Shown: piece by piece, positions 30,781-32,278 of the stretch
How the letters are laid out: each line of letters opens with the position of its first letter
Numbering within the stretch: the stretch's first letter is position 1
Origin: an uncultured Bacilli bacterium
Lineage (GTDB): Bacteria > Bacillota_I > Bacilli_A > RF39 > UBA660
DNA length: 32,278 nt
NCBI GenBank assembly: GCA_934098665.1
Contig: CAKOOO010000009.1
Coordinates: forward strand, 1 to 32,278
Reading direction: 5' to 3'
Translations under genes and position numbers: made by a program
Notes under the pieces: model-generated
Told to the model about the DNA's origin: nothing
Seen by the model: only the letters and a program-made list of their open reading frames with translations
Database searches by the model: none

Positions 30781-32278
30781 AGAAACTAAAATATTTTTTT
30801 GCTAGTGCAATTGTTCTTGTTGCAGTAGCTATTTCAACTATTGCTTTTGCAGAATATAAAGAACAGAAAGGTGATATTAGATTTGGAAATACTATCAGTA
30901 ATAATAGTATTACTGTAACTGAAGGTAATTTATCTCATGATGGTGATATTCAAATTAACAAAACAGTAACTAAAATTGATGATAATGGTAATTACAAAGT
31001 TACTTTTGAAGTAAAAGGTAAGGATAGGGAAACTCATACATCAAATCCAAAAGATGTTTATGCTGTTGTAGTTCTTGATAAGTCTAATTCTATGTGTAAT
31101 AGTGCTAATTGTCGTAAAGATAAAAAATGGACAAGTGCTGTTAATGGTGCAAAAACATTTGCTAAAACATTACATGAAAAATTACCAACTGCAAATATTG
31201 CTCTTGTAACATTTGCGGATAAAGATGGTCTTTTTGGATTATATGACAAAGCCTATAACGATGCTGAAGTTTTAAGAAATTTTGCTAAAGCAGATTTTTC
31301 TAATGTAAATTTTGGTACACCAAATGGTGGAACAAATTTACAAGCTGGACTTTATGAAGCAAATGAATTATTAACTTCATCAAGCGTAAAGAAAGATGCC
31401 ATTAAATATGTTGTTGTTATAAGTGATGGAGAACCAACATTATACTATGATGATAATGGTTATACAGATGGTCCAGGTTCATATATGGATGCTACTACTG
31501 AAAGAAAAACAAAAGAAATGGCTAAGACAGTCCAAAAAAGTGCTGAAGTATTTGCAATTGGATATGATTACAATGGTACAATATTAAGTGAAATAGCATC
31601 AGGTGCTGATCATGTATATTCATCAGATCCTACAACTATAGTAACTAAGTTTACTGATATTGCCGATATAATTGGTAAAGCTAATGCAGGAACAGATGCA
31701 ACTTTAACTGATAATATTGGTGCAAAATTTGTAATGACTGATGCTCAAGGTAATAAATATACTAGTGAAAAATTTGACATTACAGAAACTGGTAAAGAAT
31801 TTTCATTTAATATAAAAATTAATGAAGAAGATATTACTGAAGATGGTTGGTATCCAACAAATGCTGGTTTTGAACTTACATATACTGACCCAACTAATGA
31901 AGTAAAAACTATAAAAAGTACAAAAAACCCAGAGGTATATTGGGTTGCAAAAAGATACAACTACAAAATTGAATACTACTATGATGGACAAATTGATAAT
32001 ACTTTAACTGAAACTGATAAGGATGTTAAAGGTACAAAAGTTAGTGTTAGTGAAGAAAGTATTAAAAATAATACAAAAACAGGATATAAATTAAAAAATG
32101 TTGATCCTGAAAATAAAACAATTGAGATTTCTTCAAATGAAAAAGAGAATATAATTAAGGTTTATTATGTAGCAGATGAAACACAAACAAAAGATTTATC
32201 ATATACAGTAGAATATTATAAAGATGGTGTAAAAGTTACAGAGGATACACAAACAGTAAAAGATACAGTACAAGTACT
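30777..32278 (+). CDS. Secreted vWA-domain surface protein (pilus-tip/adhesin-like), N-terminal part
   Basis: The frame runs to the window end; 500 codons are visible. A signal peptide (MKKLKYFFASAIVLVAVAIS... to about residue 25) is followed by a beta domain (NKTVTKIDDNGNYKVTFEVK). A von Willebrand A domain follows, about residues 95-300, with a complete MIDAS metal site: DKSNS (DxSxS in VVVLDKSNSM), GGTNLQAGL (Thr) and VISDGEPT (Asp). Two Cys in MCNSANC may form a disulfide. A stalk domain is followed by MucBP-like repeats (YKIEYYYDGQIDNTLTETDK, then YTVEYYKDGVKVTEDTQTVK) in tandem. This layout is that of pilus-tip adhesins such as GBS104 and RrgA; an LPxTG- or NPQTN-like sorting signal should be outside the window. 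The sortase gene upstream supports wall anchoring. MIDAS ligands usually mean host-protein or glycan binding. Confidence 0.88.
   Translation, partial: MKKLKYFFASAIVLVAVAISTIAFAEYKEQKGDIRFGNTISNNSITVTEGNLSHDGDIQINKTVTKIDDNGNYKVTFEVKGKDRETHTSNPKDVYAVVVLDKSNSMCNSANCRKDKKWTSAVNGAKTFAKTLHEKLPTANIALVTFADKDGLFGLYDKAYNDAEVLRNFAKADFSNVNFGTPNGGTNLQAGLYEANELLTSSSVKKDAIKYVVVISDGEPTLYYDDNGYTDGPGSYMDATTERKTKEMAKTVQKSAEVFAIGYDYNGTILSEIASGADHVYSSDPTTIVTKFTDIADIIGKANAGTDATLTDNIGAKFVMTDAQGNKYTSEKFDITETGKEFSFNIKINEEDITEDGWYPTNAGFELTYTDPTNEVKTIKSTKNPEVYWVAKRYNYKIEYYYDGQIDNTLTETDKDVKGTKVSVSEESIKNNTKTGYKLKNVDPENKTIEISSNEKENIIKVYYVADETQTKDLSYTVEYYKDGVKVTEDTQTVKDTVQV

Noticed and set aside
31058..31991. Minus-strand frames inside the vWA gene
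   Set aside because: The + strand frame is open throughout, with a signal peptide and intact MIDAS motifs, so these are antisense artefacts.
1..32278. CRISPR arrays, insertion sequences, rRNA genes, replication origin
   Set aside because: No regularly spaced repeats, transposase frames, rRNA-like stretches or DnaA-box clusters were found by reading; the many AT-rich short repeats are expected from base composition.

Overview
The window looks like a chromosome segment from a very AT-rich Gram-positive bacterium, most likely a low-G+C Firmicute (Bacillota) such as a gut Bacilli, RF39 or Erysipelotrichia type. Supporting signs are strong AAGGAGG-type ribosome sites, SigA-like promoters, an addA helicase-nuclease gene, wall-teichoic-acid-type genes (TagO, TagA, MnaA, TagG, TagH), a class B sortase and a tRNA with encoded CCA. 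TGA is used as a stop and TGG as Trp, so the code is the ordinary bacterial one. The genus cannot be read from the sequence. Apart from one lipoprotein gene, every gene is on the + strand.

Positions 1-5440 hold housekeeping and accessory genes: the 3' end of addA, a convergent lipoprotein gene, a small membrane protein, an rRNA-type methyltransferase overlapping an RluA-type pseudouridine synthase, and then a membrane-anchored XRE regulator followed by a secreted protein of unknown function. Positions 5440-5890 are non-coding but full of inverted and direct repeats. A tRNA-Asn gene with a textbook promoter follows at 5902-5977.

Positions 6055-27372 form a large cell-surface glycopolymer cluster. 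It starts with a stand-alone Clp-D1-type AAA+ ATPase coupled to TagO, then a Wzy/ligase-like membrane protein with a signal peptidase I. A long run follows from 10176 to 24025: a YidC-glycerophosphotransferase fusion, a tiny membrane protein, a nucleotidyltransferase-PLP enzyme fusion, an alkaline-phosphatase-fold membrane transferase, TagG and TagH, a three-part glycosyltransferase, a UDP-Galp-mutase-like flavoenzyme, a coiled-coil pyruvyltransferase-like protein and MnaA. A last transcription unit (24092-27372) carries a GT4 glycosyltransferase, TagA and a membrane-anchored polysaccharide deacetylase. The likely logic is that TagO loads GlcNAc-P on undecaprenyl phosphate, MnaA and TagA add ManNAc, the fusion proteins and glycosyltransferases build and decorate a phosphate-containing chain, and TagGH exports it.

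Positions 27514-32278 continue the surface theme: galE, a GT2 dolichol-phosphate-mannose-synthase-like enzyme with a GtrA partner, a class B sortase, and the start of a large vWA-domain surface protein cut off by the window end. Almost all promoters that can be seen carry an extended -10 (TGnTATAAT-like), and several genes appear to be leaderless.
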